Origin: Jaapia argillacea MUCL 33604
Taxonomy: Eukaryota; Basidiomycota; Agaricomycetes; Jaapiales; Jaapiaceae
Direction of reading: 5' to 3'
Length of the DNA stretch: 64,000 nucleotides
Assembly: GCA_000697665.1 (NCBI GenBank)
Contig: KL197759.1
Location: 139,615-203,614 of the forward strand
Shown here: positions 32,696 through 43,400 of the stretch, piece by piece
How the letters are laid out: each line of letters starts with the position of its first letter
Numbering within the stretch: the first letter of the stretch is position 1
Notes under the pieces: generated by a model
What the model was told of the DNA's origin: nothing
Database searches by the model: none
What the model saw: the letters and a program-made list of their open reading frames with translations, nothing else
Position numbers and translations under genes: made by a program

Positions 32696-34439
32696 TCACA
32701 AACCCTTCCTTTTCCTAGACTTCTCCCCAGCAACCCAATCATCCACGACGTCCTTCTCCAGCTCAACCCCATGCGAGCCTCTCAAATGTCTTCTCAGATC
32801 ATATCCACGCGTAAAGACATACTCGCAATTACCACCGATGCCCGTGTCACCCAATGAATATGAGAAGGCCTCGGGAAGGTGGGGGAAAGGACATTGTAGA
32901 GTGTTGGATTTGGCCAATGAGTGATGGGTAAGATATGATTTGCCCGTGATGGTATCAATGTCCATCATACCCTGTTCATCCTCCCTATCTTCGTCATCCC
33001 CATCAGACGAAGACTGAGAAGGAGAAGCAGCGTGCTTCTTTGCAAGATGACGTTGAAGGAGGTGTTTGTACCCAAAGGTCGCGTCGCACGAAGTATGTGG
33101 ACAACAATGATCTCGACGGCCGAGATGGGTTACGTTGGTGTGCGTTGTCAATGCTTGTTTCTGTATAACGCACGGATCAGCTGCAGTTCGCAGGATATCC
33201 GGGGCAGGAGAGGGAGGAAACGAACAGATTTAAAGTCCTTTCCACACCCCTCGACTTCACATCTCCAATCCCGACCCAACTCTCCGCCCCTTCTCCTCTT
33301 CTTCTTCGGTCTCTCTTCGTCGTCCTCCCCTTCTTCCTCAACTTCGTCATCCAATACCATCTCTGCCTCCCGTTGCTCATGGATCTTGAGATGTCCTTTC
33401 AAACCACTATGAGTAGAGAACGTTCGCCCATTGCAAGAGTCATGTGGGCACGTGGGTGGGTGAGAAGTTCGGATGTGGTGTTGCAGAGAAGTCCAAGTTG
33501 GGTAGTATGTCGGGGTTGGGGGGTTGGTAGATGAGGAGGCAGAAGATGGAATACAGGAGGGGTGAACACAAGTGTATCGTTTGTCTAGTGGCAGATTAGT
33601 ATAAATAGGCGGAGAAATGGGTTGAGGGCAACTGGGAACTCACCATCGTGCACTTTCAGATGAGCACGTAACTTGGAGTTGGTCGGGAAGGACTTGGTAC
33701 AACCCGTATGCGAACAAATATATGATTTCGTCCCAGGCGGCGCATGGGTTGCACAAACATGAGAACGAAGTTGGTGATGTTTCGCGAACGCAGCCTCGCA
33801 TCCCACTTCACTACACTAATCCCAAACGATGAACATAATTGAAACTTCCTCGCATAACGTTCCAATAAAAAACGTACCTTGAATGGTTTCGTCCCTTTAT
33901 GAACATCTCCGTGAACACGAAGATGCTGCGTCGTCCAAAATCGTTTCTCACATCCCGGTTCTTCACACGCAAACGGTCGATCAGTTTCTGGGAGATGAGA
34001 CCTCGTATGGGCTTGGAGGTGGGTTTCACGAAGGTACGACTTATCACAAGTCGAACAAACAAAGGGACGCTACTCCGAGGGAGGGTTAACATACGCACGT
34101 GAAAAGTAATTGTCGACGTACCTCGCCGGTGTGAGACCTCTCATGTTCCTCCAAACGAGAAGGTTTCGTATAAGCCTTCTCGCACCCTTCAGAGGAACAT
34201 TGATATCGTCTCTTGGTGTCTTTCACCAACGCTCCGTTCACGATAATAAGTGGCTTCGAAGCAGCGCGTGAAGGAGCCGCGGTAGGTGGGACATGGGCAT
34301 CTCGTGGGTCGTCTGATTCGATTTCAGAGTCGGTAGGAGCATAACTACTGGACGAAGCGAGATGAAGCACGAGAGGACTGGCTTTGCGTTTCCCGAGGAC
34401 CGTTGTAGTACGGGTTAGCACAACGGGTGCGTCTGCCAT
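32696..34439 (-). CDS. transcription factor IIIA-like C2H2 zinc-finger protein
   Basis: Likely TFIIIA, which binds the internal control region of 5S rRNA genes for RNA polymerase III. Five exons (34122-34439, 33878-34069, 33644-33815, 33226-33584, 32696-33160) give 501 aa. There are nine C2H2 fingers in series with TFIIIA-like spacing, e.g. YQCSSEGCEKAYTKPSRLEEH, FVCSTCDKSYLRETHLQAH, WRCEVEGCGKDF and CCPHTSCDATFGYKHLLQRH. An acidic/basic linker (DEVEEEGEDDEERPKKKRRR) separates fingers 7 and 8. A tenth, atypical finger (CEYVFTRGYDLRRHLRGSH) follows a spacer, as described for fission yeast TFIIIA. The C-terminus is KSRKRKGL, a possible nuclear signal. The upstream GTG-initiated extension is not used; the ATG is at 34439. 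Confidence 0.85.
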
Positions 34440-34643
34440 AGCTGCAGCACCAGACCGAGTTGACACAAAATTTAGACTTCAAACTTATTCGCACGATAGT
34501 CATACCACGATCGCCTTCGGATGGATATTTCAAGCAGTCATGCAAACCATACATACACGTCTAGCAGCCTAAGATATCGTACAGTATACCTCCATCTATA
34601 TAAATATACCAAGCTTCCAATCCAATACCCCTCCTTCAAAGGC

Positions 34644-36632
34644 TCAAACAACGCTCGCACAAGTAACAGAGGCGATCTTCTCATCGACCTCAAGGCCTAC
34701 AGGTGCAGGTTCCACCAACCCAGGCATCTCCCTCAAAATCCCTACAACAGATTCCAAGAAGGCCTCAATCGTCTCCCGGTCATAATAATGATCATTATAG
34801 TTAACTTGAAGGTGGAATTGAGAGTCGAAGGACCATGCACGGAGGAAGCTGTTTTTATCGAGATTAGGGTCAATTTGAGTTGATGATAAAAAGAGAAACT
34901 GAAAGGGAGGAAGGAAGGAAGAGGGGGAGAGAAGAACTGACTATTGCGGCTCCGAGATTCTCCCCGAACACCCAAAATCACTAATCTCGAACGCATACTC
35001 CGAATCAGCCTTATCTCCATAACGAGGCGAAACAATCTTGTCGACAACACCCAAATTCGTCACCAACCCGTTCTTAACACCCAACCTACAACAAATCCGT
35101 CAGTCAAACCAGAATCTAAACGAGGGGTCGAAAACCGAAACGCACCCAGCTCCTCTCAACTTCGACAAACCAAACATCTGTGCTTGAGCAGTGATAGGCG
35201 TGAAATCAATCCAAGCCTGCCTTGTCATCCAAAAGCTATGTTGTGCACAACATCTCATCGATGAGACCATTGACGGATTGTATAAGAGGGACAAACGCAC
35301 CTCATGTCATCGGTAATCTTCTTCATACTCTCCAAGAGCGCTTTCTTCCTGTCCGGCTGTGCAACAACCTTCAATGGACAACTCAACGTCGAATCACTGC
35401 GCCGGCACCAATATCAACACCAAAATTCTCGTTGAAACGAAAGCAAGTCAAAAAAACTGACCAAATCGCCAACCCCTGATACCTCTTCCTCCACTCCTCA
35501 CTGATCAAATGCCGACAATCAACATTCGTCAACGAAAACAAATGATATTTCCCATCCTCTTCCTCCAGGTCTTTCGGTGGACACTTATCGATAGCAGCCA
35601 TCCACACGGCAGCTTGTAAAGCCGTGTTATTCGACACTCGAAGAAGTTTGTAGCTTCTTTGGAGGAGAGTCGATTCGGCTGGTGAGAAGGTGAACCGGAG
35701 ACGGCGGGTGGTACCAAGTGAAGAGGGTGTGAGTGTCTTGGCCGGGATTATGTAGTTCATCTGCGAAAAACAACCAGTCTTCATATGTGTATGGGACAGG
35801 AAACTTGAGTTAAACATACCTTGCCAATAATATCAGCCTTAAACTTCGTCACACACTCCTCTACAGTTTCCTTCGCAACCTTGACACCAGGATCCTTGAC
35901 ACAGACCAAAGGAGGAGGCAACATCTCCGGATTAGGCGTCCAGTCCAATTCCGCATCCCTCTCCGGATCCATAGTCAAATTATTCAACACGATATGCAAA
36001 AGGTCCGCAGCGCCTCTTCCATCCAAGAAAATATGGCTCGAATGCAATGCGATCGCATACGAGACTTGATTATGGCCGGAAGCAGGAACCCGACTCCACC
36101 ACAACTGCGCCGTATGTAACTTGTGCGATTTGTTAGTGAGTATCTCTTCGAGGAAGGTTTCAAGGTTGGTCGAAGGTAATTTGTTGAGTTTGGCTTCAGC
36201 TAGTGCGATAGTTTCTTGACGAGACGCAGGTTTGTAATAATTGATCGTAATCGGAGAGGCAGTATCATCCGCTTCAGCAAGTAGGACAGGGGATGCGCAG
36301 GTCGAATCTACGACACACCCAAGTGTCAGAAGAGCTAATATGATGACACGAGAGACGTACAAGCCCAAGCAACAGAAAGTCTTTCCCAAAAAGCTCCTTC
36401 ATTCGCCAAGGGACTCGTAGTGGGGACGGAAACCACGACATGGACGAGGAAATTGGCGATGCCTCGATGGTAGTGGGCGAAATCGTAGAAAAAGGGTTCT
36501 TTGCCCCAGATCGGTCTGTAAAACATCCAGAGAGTGAGCATGAAGAGACAAAAGAAGTGTGAAGTACAGGCAAACGTACCTGGACCAGGTGTCGCCGTGA
36601 CGAGTGAATGTGGGCGGGTTAGTGGAAGTCAT
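34644..36632 (-). CDS. CoA-dependent acyltransferase-like protein (HxxxD)
   Basis: Member of the chloramphenicol-acetyltransferase/condensation-domain fold, with acyl transfer to a small-molecule acceptor as the likely reaction. Eight exons (36580-36632, 36361-36515, 35820-36307, 35462-35760, 35301-35396, 35146-35220, 34942-35085, 34644-34848) give 504 aa. The catalytic motif is HIFLDG (His161, Asp165), preceded by YAIALHSS. The second half includes TNVDCRHLISEEWRKRYQG and ends with NYNDHYYDRETIEAFLESV, the DFG-loop/C-terminal region typical of the fold, although a clear DFGWG is not seen. No signal peptide. It lies 4 kb from the polyketide synthase, so it may acylate its product, but this is inference. 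Confidence 0.8.
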
Positions 36633-36715
36633 TGTATTTAAAGTGGTTGAAGGATGGGAGGGACGAAATGAGATGGGACTTGAGCTGTGTTGGTGCAGAA
36701 ACACTATGGCCCTTG

Positions 36716-36721
36716 CTTATA
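36716..36721 (-). promoter_or_regulatory. TATA box of the acyltransferase gene
   Basis: TATAAG on the minus strand, about 85 nt before the ATG at 36632. Confidence 0.45.
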
Positions 36722-36960
36722 TCTTGGGTAACCCTCGAAAAGAGCGGACGTATAGTGGACAACCAAAGTTCCCATCAAACCCATCGGATCCCTCAGTGGA
36801 ATGGAAATGAATCCAATGGTCGAAAAGTGCATGAAGTTCGGATCTTCTGAGGTGCAGGTGTAGTCCCATTTGGAATGAGCGGGCGGACAAAGGTGGGACA
36901 CGCCCATCAGAATTCGGTAGATGACGGCTGGTGCAAAGGAGATCTGATAAGGTTTCTCGT

Positions 36961-37140
36961 GAGGAAATAACACAGGCACGCAGGATGGTCATTCTCAACT
37001 TCCGGAGAAGGAGGCTAGTCGGGACCGACGTGGAGAATGACCTCATGAGGAAATCACATAGGCATAGATAGGCACGCAGGACGACCGTTCTCAACTTCTT
37101 ATCGGAGAAGGAAGGTAGTCAGGACAGACGTGGAGAACAA
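36961..37140 (+). repeat. tandem repeat, two units of about 86 and 94 bp
   Basis: Both units contain gaggaaat, cacgcagga, ttctcaactt, cggagaagga, tagtc and gacgtggagaa in the same order (unit 1 36961-37046, unit 2 37047-37140). Confidence 0.75.
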
Positions 37141-37717
37141 TCAGGCATCATTGTGCACACTGCCTTCGGTGGACGGTGGGTCGCGGTCATCGTGATAGGT
37201 ACTTGTCAAACGTCAAAGCTCTGAATCCAATGCTGAAGTAAGAGTTCCTCGATATAAGTCGAGAAATAAGGGTAAAATGTCAGGATGTTGAACGTTGACC
37301 TCGAGCAGGCCGTAGTTGGTGTTCCTGGTCACAGTTGGTAGAGGTCGGTAGGCTTTGAAATTTGAGCGGGAAGGAGACAAGCAACGGCAATGGGTTCTTT
37401 GTGGCACCGCAGCAATACGACATCATGTCATCTGCTACACTCGGGACGCGGCCGCCAGTACAGTGCTTTAGTGAGAGGGGTGCTGAAAAGCGTTTCAATC
37501 CTGAGGAAATCCGAAGAGCGTTTTGCATTGGACCGCTGGTATCGATCAAAACTTTGGACCAGAACAATTACTCTATATACATTGGCTGGTGCTGTGTAGC
37601 GGCATAAAATGATCGTGAACTAGTACAACTGACTACTTATAAATTAACGAAGTCCATGTCCATTATGAATAGGTCCGTGTCCACTCCCCGAGCCGCTGAA
37701 GCCTCGTATGGAAACCG

Positions 37718-38323
37718 TTACACATCCATTCCAATCGGAGCTCGCTGTCTCCTAACCCGCTTGGCGTGATCGACAACATTAACGGTCACAGTCTTATACT
37801 CCAACATTGGTGCTGGGCCAGCCTACACGAAAAAAACTGAGTCAACATCACGCTCATTCTCAAATTGGGAGGCATGACTTACACCAATCAAAGCCAAATG
37901 TGTCACGCTCAAAGTCGCTTTCCCAGTCTTGAACCAAGCAGGCACTTCGAGATCAAAGACCTGATGGGGTGGCTTCTGGTCTGGTGGACTGGAATATTGT
38001 GGGTTGTAAGGACCCGAGTAGAGTACCGTCCCTAATGCCGATGCGGGGTCGATGCAACTTTCTGGTTCGCATGGGAGCATTGAGATCAGGAGCACTACTT
38101 CTTGCGAAGATGAGAGAGAGTTCTAAATAAAACCCGGTAGGTAAGAAATTTTGTTCTCGAATGAGACTGGGGGAAAAGTGCTTACGGGTTTGTCGACTTC
38201 GACAGTGATGGTGCTTCCGGCACTGACGGTCGCGCCATCAGCAGGGGAAGCGATACTGATAGTTTGTGCCAAAGCTGCTACGGCGAGGGTAGCGGCGACA
38301 AGGAGGGATTTCATGAACATCAT
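37718..38323 (-). CDS. small secreted protein (copy 1), possibly NIS1-like effector fold
   Basis: Exons 38186-38323, 37883-38122 and 37718-37822 (138, 240, 105 nt) give 160 aa. A signal peptide is clear (MMFMKSLLVAATLAVAALAQ). The mature protein reads like an all-beta, immunoglobulin-like domain (ISIASPADGATVSAGSTITVEV), with one cysteine pair (CEPESC), then GTVLYSGPYNP, VFDLEVPAWF and a C-terminal basic RVRRQR. The motif order (start I-x-I-P-G, LG-x-VLYSGPY, V-P-x6-G-x-A-x-L, H-x2-LIGAG-x3-LE) recalls NIS1-type secreted proteins of basidiomycetes and ascomycetes; this is recognition by eye only. It is nearly identical to the inverted copy at 39186-39790. Confidence 0.8.
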
Positions 38324-38422
38324 CGTCGGTGTAGATGAGTTGATTAGATACGGAAGTGGTTTAGTGTAGACGGACTTGGGTAGAAAGGATATTGATAGAG
38401 AAACATTGAAGAGGCTTGTCTA

Positions 38423-38428
38423 CTTATA
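38423..38428 (-). promoter_or_regulatory. TATA box of small secreted protein 1
   Basis: TATAAG, 100 nt before the ATG at 38323. Confidence 0.45.
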
Positions 38429-39085
38429 GTTGGATGCCACTCATTACTGAGCTTGAAGGAGATACATTCTAGTGGACAGGTTTTGAGATGCGCCCGTTTG
38501 ATGGTGAACGGACACTCAGCCTCTTGATGGGCTGTGCACCTGGCGGAGGAGTATGTCAAGTTTGAGAAAGTACGTATACGAGGCGAATGCCAGAAATTGT
38601 GGATTTTCCAGCCTTAGCGTCAAGTTGTTTGGAGAGTGCCAGTTGTAACTTGTGAACAAGATCATTGCTTTCCTGCTGGGAGGAGACAAGCGGAGGAAGA
38701 ACTCTCAAGGGAAAATGACATCGGCATCTTCCGAAGACATGCTCTTTCATACATTATGCCAATCCCACATCGTGACTACTCACCAATTGCCAAATGGCAC
38801 ACCGCCTCTTGCTCACATCCATCTTTGAGTTTCTGCAACCTGGCGGCGCGGCGGTACAGCGCAAGCGAAGCCGCTGAAACTCGAGTTTGGATAGCATTCG
38901 GTTCGCCTTCGATCAATGATGGCTTTTAGGATCGCTTGAAGGTGAGATGATGAGCTACAGTCTGCCTGGAGGGCTCGTGCTCGTCGCCCCCTGAAGTGAG
39001 TTACTGTCGCAGCGCCACCACAGCCCATCATCCTGGCTGGATGGTCAAAGCCTTTCGGAGGAAGATCATCCATCCAACAGTGAAG

Positions 39086-39093
39086 TATAAAAT
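39086..39093 (+). promoter_or_regulatory. TATA box of small secreted protein 2
   Basis: TATAAAAT, about 95 nt before the ATG at 39186. Confidence 0.55.
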
Positions 39094-39185
39094 AAATCGA
39101 CGATGTCGATGATCTCTACCAATATCCTCTTCACTCCAGCTTCTCCAGCCTTTCCTTCGTCCTCCTCCTCTCATCTACACCGACG

Positions 39186-39790
39186 ATGATGTTCATGAAA
39201 TCCTTCCTTGTTGCCGCTACCCTCGCCGTAGCAGCTTTGGCGCAAACAATCAGTATCGCTTCTCCTGCTGACGGCGCGACCGTCAGTGCCGGAAGCACCA
39301 TCACTGTCGAAGTCGACAAACCCGTAAGCACTCTTCTCTTAGCTTCATTTGAGAATAACATTACTTACACGCTGGCTTTTGATTAGAACTCCCTCTCATC
39401 TTCACAAGAAGTAGTACTCCTGATCTCCATGCTCCCATGCGAACCAGAAAGTTGCATCGACCCCGCATCTGCATTAGGAACCGTCCTCTACTCGGGTCGT
39501 TACAACCCACAATATTCCAGTCCACCCGACCAGAAGCCGCCTCATCAGGTCTTTGACCTCGAAGTGCCTGCTTGGTTCAGGACCGGGAAAGCGACATTGA
39601 GCGTCACGCATCTTGCGTTAATTGGTGTACGTTTCAACCTATTCTCGGAGGATTTCTTGATTCTTATTACTTTTTTCTTGTATAGGCTGGCCCGGCACCG
39701 ATATTGGAGTATAAGACTGTAACCGTTAATTTTGTCGACCACGCCAAGCGGGTTAGGAGACAGCGAGCGCCGATTGGGATGGACGCCTGA
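39186..39790 (+). CDS. small secreted protein (copy 2), possibly NIS1-like effector fold
   Basis: Exons 39186-39323, 39387-39626 and 39686-39790 have exactly the same lengths (138, 240, 105 nt) as copy 1 and give 160 aa. I see only a few amino-acid differences in the assembled proteins (for example SL to SF in the signal peptide, SGPY to SGRY, WFK to WFR, PM to PI, NV to NF, final V to A). Introns have diverged more than exons, which suggests purifying selection on both copies after a recent inverted duplication, or gene conversion. Secreted, function unknown. Confidence 0.82.
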
Positions 39791-40412
39791 GGATCTTTGG
39801 GTTTGAGCGAGTTTGTTTAACTTATTAACCATCACGGACAACGACTCCATCATTGTATTTACACATTTGCCCACTTCACATCCACCATTGCCACCACAGT
39901 ATCATCGTTCGGGGTGCCCATGCAACTGGTACCATTGTCCCTGGGCTGAGAGCGGCTGCCGAGGGCCTCCCGGTCAGGAGTCCGGAGAACGCCACAACTG
40001 AAGAGAAACAAAGTTCACTTTCGAAAGGGACAGTGAAGAACTGAATGAGAGCTCGAGTTCGAAGACTATCGAGCTACTACTAGTAGTGCGTCAGATAAGG
40101 GATGAGAACATGACGGCAGAGCCGTACATGTAATCGACTCGAAGCTACTACTTACGATGTGAGGTACGAAATCAGAACGCGGGCCATAATGCGGGAGTCG
40201 AGACAACTGAGCCGCAGAGTACTCAAGACAAGGGGCTTCGCCAGTATCGACTGGTGCACACACACGAGGATGCTACAGTTATGAAATGCGTCTATTGTTA
40301 TTGCGTTCTAAGTTGTACATAACCCGGAATAAAGATACAAATGTGATGATGGTAGTGGTCGTGATAGTCATCAGAGTTCCAAAATAAATGAATAGCATCT
40401 TTCAGATCCTCG
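39791..40412. other. intergenic, convergent 3' ends
   Basis: 0.6 kb between small secreted protein 2 and the PKS stop. No gene recognised. Confidence 0.5.
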
Positions 40413-43400
40413 TTAAAGGCGCTCCAAGAATTCACAACCCTCGCCAATTTTCGCAGAAACTTGAGAGATCTATGGGATAGGTCATGTGAGCAAACAGTTC
40501 ATCCCAAAGTGAGGTGATGAAAGACGTACGTTAGAAGCTTGGAAAGGTTGGAAATGATGACCAGGAATATCCATAATTTTAACACGCGAACCAACCAATT
40601 TCTCCCACCCAGCAGCAGCCTGTCGAGGCTCACTCCTATCCGCCAACCACTGGGGCACCTGCACAGAAACTCCAGAAGGGTTGTACCCCTCCTGCGATCG
40701 AAGCAAAACCAGAGGAGGAAACGGACCCTTCGAAGCAAGAGGATCATATTTCCCAAGCAACCTCGAATTAGTCTGGAATTGCGCCTTGATAAGTTTCGCG
40801 ATATCAGAGTTGGCGGTTTTGGAATCGAGTTTGACCACAGAGTCGATGAGGGAGTCGGAGAGTGGGACATGGTTGACTGGGCTGGGAGAGTCGATTAGGA
40901 CGACTCCTTTAACTTGGACCCCCCTTTTGAGGAGGATGCGAGCGGCTTCGAAGGCTACTACACCGCCGAATGACCAACCTATTATGGAAAAAGGGAACGT
41001 TAGGAAAGGTGTTTGAAGACAACAGAGAACAGAGTCTCGCCTCCAAGGAGAAGTGGTCCAGACTGAGTTTTGGTGATATAGTCGACATATTGTGAAGCCA
41101 TAGCCTCAACTCCTTCAAAAGATTCCCCAGAGATGAAGTTAGGGTTGTGAATTCCCCAGACGTTGCGGTTCAGGGAAGAAAGGCGTTCGTAATAGTTGAC
41201 CAAACCGCTCCCATCGTGGATCAGAAACAAAGGAGACCGAGAGTTGGAGGCGGAAGTTTGTAGGGGAAGAGGGATTGTGTCGAGTCGTAAAGCATTGACG
41301 AGCCCATTCAAGTTGGATTGTGTTGCTTCCACGACTTTCGCTGCCACAGATACTTGGGTTTCCTTGACCTTGGCGCGAAGCTTCACAGTGAGGTAAGCTT
41401 GAACGCTTCGGGTTGTGGGGCAGTTGTGGAAGAAACTAGCAGGCAAGTCGATGGCGAATGCGGACCGAAGAGCGTGAAGGGCTTCAATAGAGGTCAAAGA
41501 ATCCAAACCGAGAGAGTCGAAATCAACGTCATCGCCAATCTCCTCAATGTTCACACCCAACACGGAAGCCAATATCGGTTTCACATCTGGGTCCTCATCT
41601 CCGACTATCGCCGCAGTAGCTGAGCCCTGATCGTCCGCAACCAGAGTCCTGGGGGAAGAGTCACGAGACTCTCCACCACATTTGGAAGACACGACTGCGA
41701 CGATATCAGCAGGTGTATGGCAGCAGGAGAGCACTTGAGCGTTGAGTTCCGCTGTGGGGAAGGTGGACTGAAGCTTGCTGAAGATCTCGATCGACATCAG
41801 GGAGTCGACGCCCAGGGTAGTGAGATCAGCATTGATGTCGAGGGAGGAGATACTGATCGCACAAGTCTCCGCAACGATGTGCACAATGGTTTCCTGAACA
41901 TCAGGACCGACGGTGCTCTCAGCAATCAACGTCTTCGGAGAAGAACTGCGGCATTCTCCACCGCACTTGGAAGCGACGACCGCGACAATATCGGCGGGTG
42001 TATGGCAGCAAGAAAGGACTTGAGGGTTGAGTTCGGCCGTGGGGAAGGTGCACTGAAGTTTGCTGAAGATCTCGATAGACATCAAGGAGTCAACGCCGAG
42101 GGCAGTGAGGTCGGCTTTGATGTCGAGGGAGGACAGGCTGATAGCACAAGTCTCTGCTACGATGCGCACAACAGTCTCTTGAACATCGGGACCACGAGCA
42201 CTGCCCTGAGACCCTGAATCCGAAAACGAGACTGTGCGAGCACTGGAAGTTCGTCGAGGAGGTTGAATGCGAGATGCGATGACAGGTGCGGGTGTCTGGC
42301 CAGCAGCCATTTGGAGGCCTCGCTTCAAGCTGTTGAGCCGCACCTTGCGGAAATGCATGCCCTTTAAATGAGCGATGATCCTCTTCGCACCGGTGAGCTC
42401 TACGGCATACGCATCAGCAAGCATAACCCCTTCCTCGGGTAACCATGCGTTGCTGCAGAAAACACCATATGTCGCATGGTTGTCGACTAGGTCAGGGATG
42501 ACCTTGACATTTCCGACTTGAGCGCAGATGTAGGCATCGTTAACTCCGCCTTGCATATTGGCGACAAACCCAGCAACATGGAGGAGAGTATCCATGAAGA
42601 CAGGATGTACGACGAATTTGCCGCGATCGTGATCAGCCGGCAGCTTGACGACAGCGTAGCCTTCCATGCCGGTCGGATCGACGGTGAGGGACTGCATAGT
42701 GTGATATTCCTTGGCGTAGTCAACAACACGGGGGAAGATGACCTCGTAAGCAGTGCGAGTCGAGAATGTCTCTGGGAACGCGCCATCCTTAGAAGGACTA
42801 TTCACAGACAACATTTGGCGGCGAATAACGGGTGCAACTCTAGAGAACTTCGTCAGGGACTTGGAATTGGCCACCGTGCGGAAGGTTCCGTGGACATGCA
42901 CAGATTCGCTCTCAGAGCCGACTCGGGAGCTGACTTGGAATGACCCAGATCCATCGGTGGCAAGAGTGAGCGTTGTCGCGACGATACGAGCAACTCCCTG
43001 GGAGTAAACCAAGGGCTTAGCGAATTCGATGTCGCGCAAGACGGTATGGCTATCGGCGAAGGAGATGTCGAGGTGCTTCCATCCGAGTTCTACACCAGCA
43101 AGTACCTGTTCCAAATAGACCGAGGCAGGACAGAGCGGCATGCCGCCGACACTGTGACCTTGGATGGACTTGGCGAACAAACTGATGGGCGTCTCGAAGA
43201 TAGCGATGTTCCCATTGGATGTAGAAGGGGTTTGCTTCCAGGCGTGGAGCATAGAGTAATCCGACACCAGATTTGTAGGAGCCGATTCGATCTGCGTTTC
43301 AGCCGAAGACACAGCACTACCTCTGTCCTTGAACCCAACCCAGAATTTAGAGACTGAGAAAGGATAAGAGGGGAGTTCGGCGCAGGAGATGGAGGCGATG

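Larger units (their letters stand above)
36633..37717. other. intergenic with an 85-95 bp tandem repeat
   Basis: 1.1 kb. TATAAG for the acyltransferase at 36716-36721; two imperfect tandem copies at 36961-37140; no gene recognised. Confidence 0.5.
38324..39185. other. divergent promoter region between the two small secreted genes
   Basis: 0.86 kb, head to head. TATA boxes at 38423-38428 (minus) and 39086-39093 (plus), each about 100 nt from its ATG. The proximal 15 bp before each ATG match (ctacaccgacg), the rest has diverged. No gene inside. Confidence 0.55.

Noticed and set aside
41717-42217. Plus-strand open frame of 166 aa inside the PKS
   Set aside because: Antisense shadow of the duplicated ACP coding region; its internal repeat mirrors the ACP repeat.
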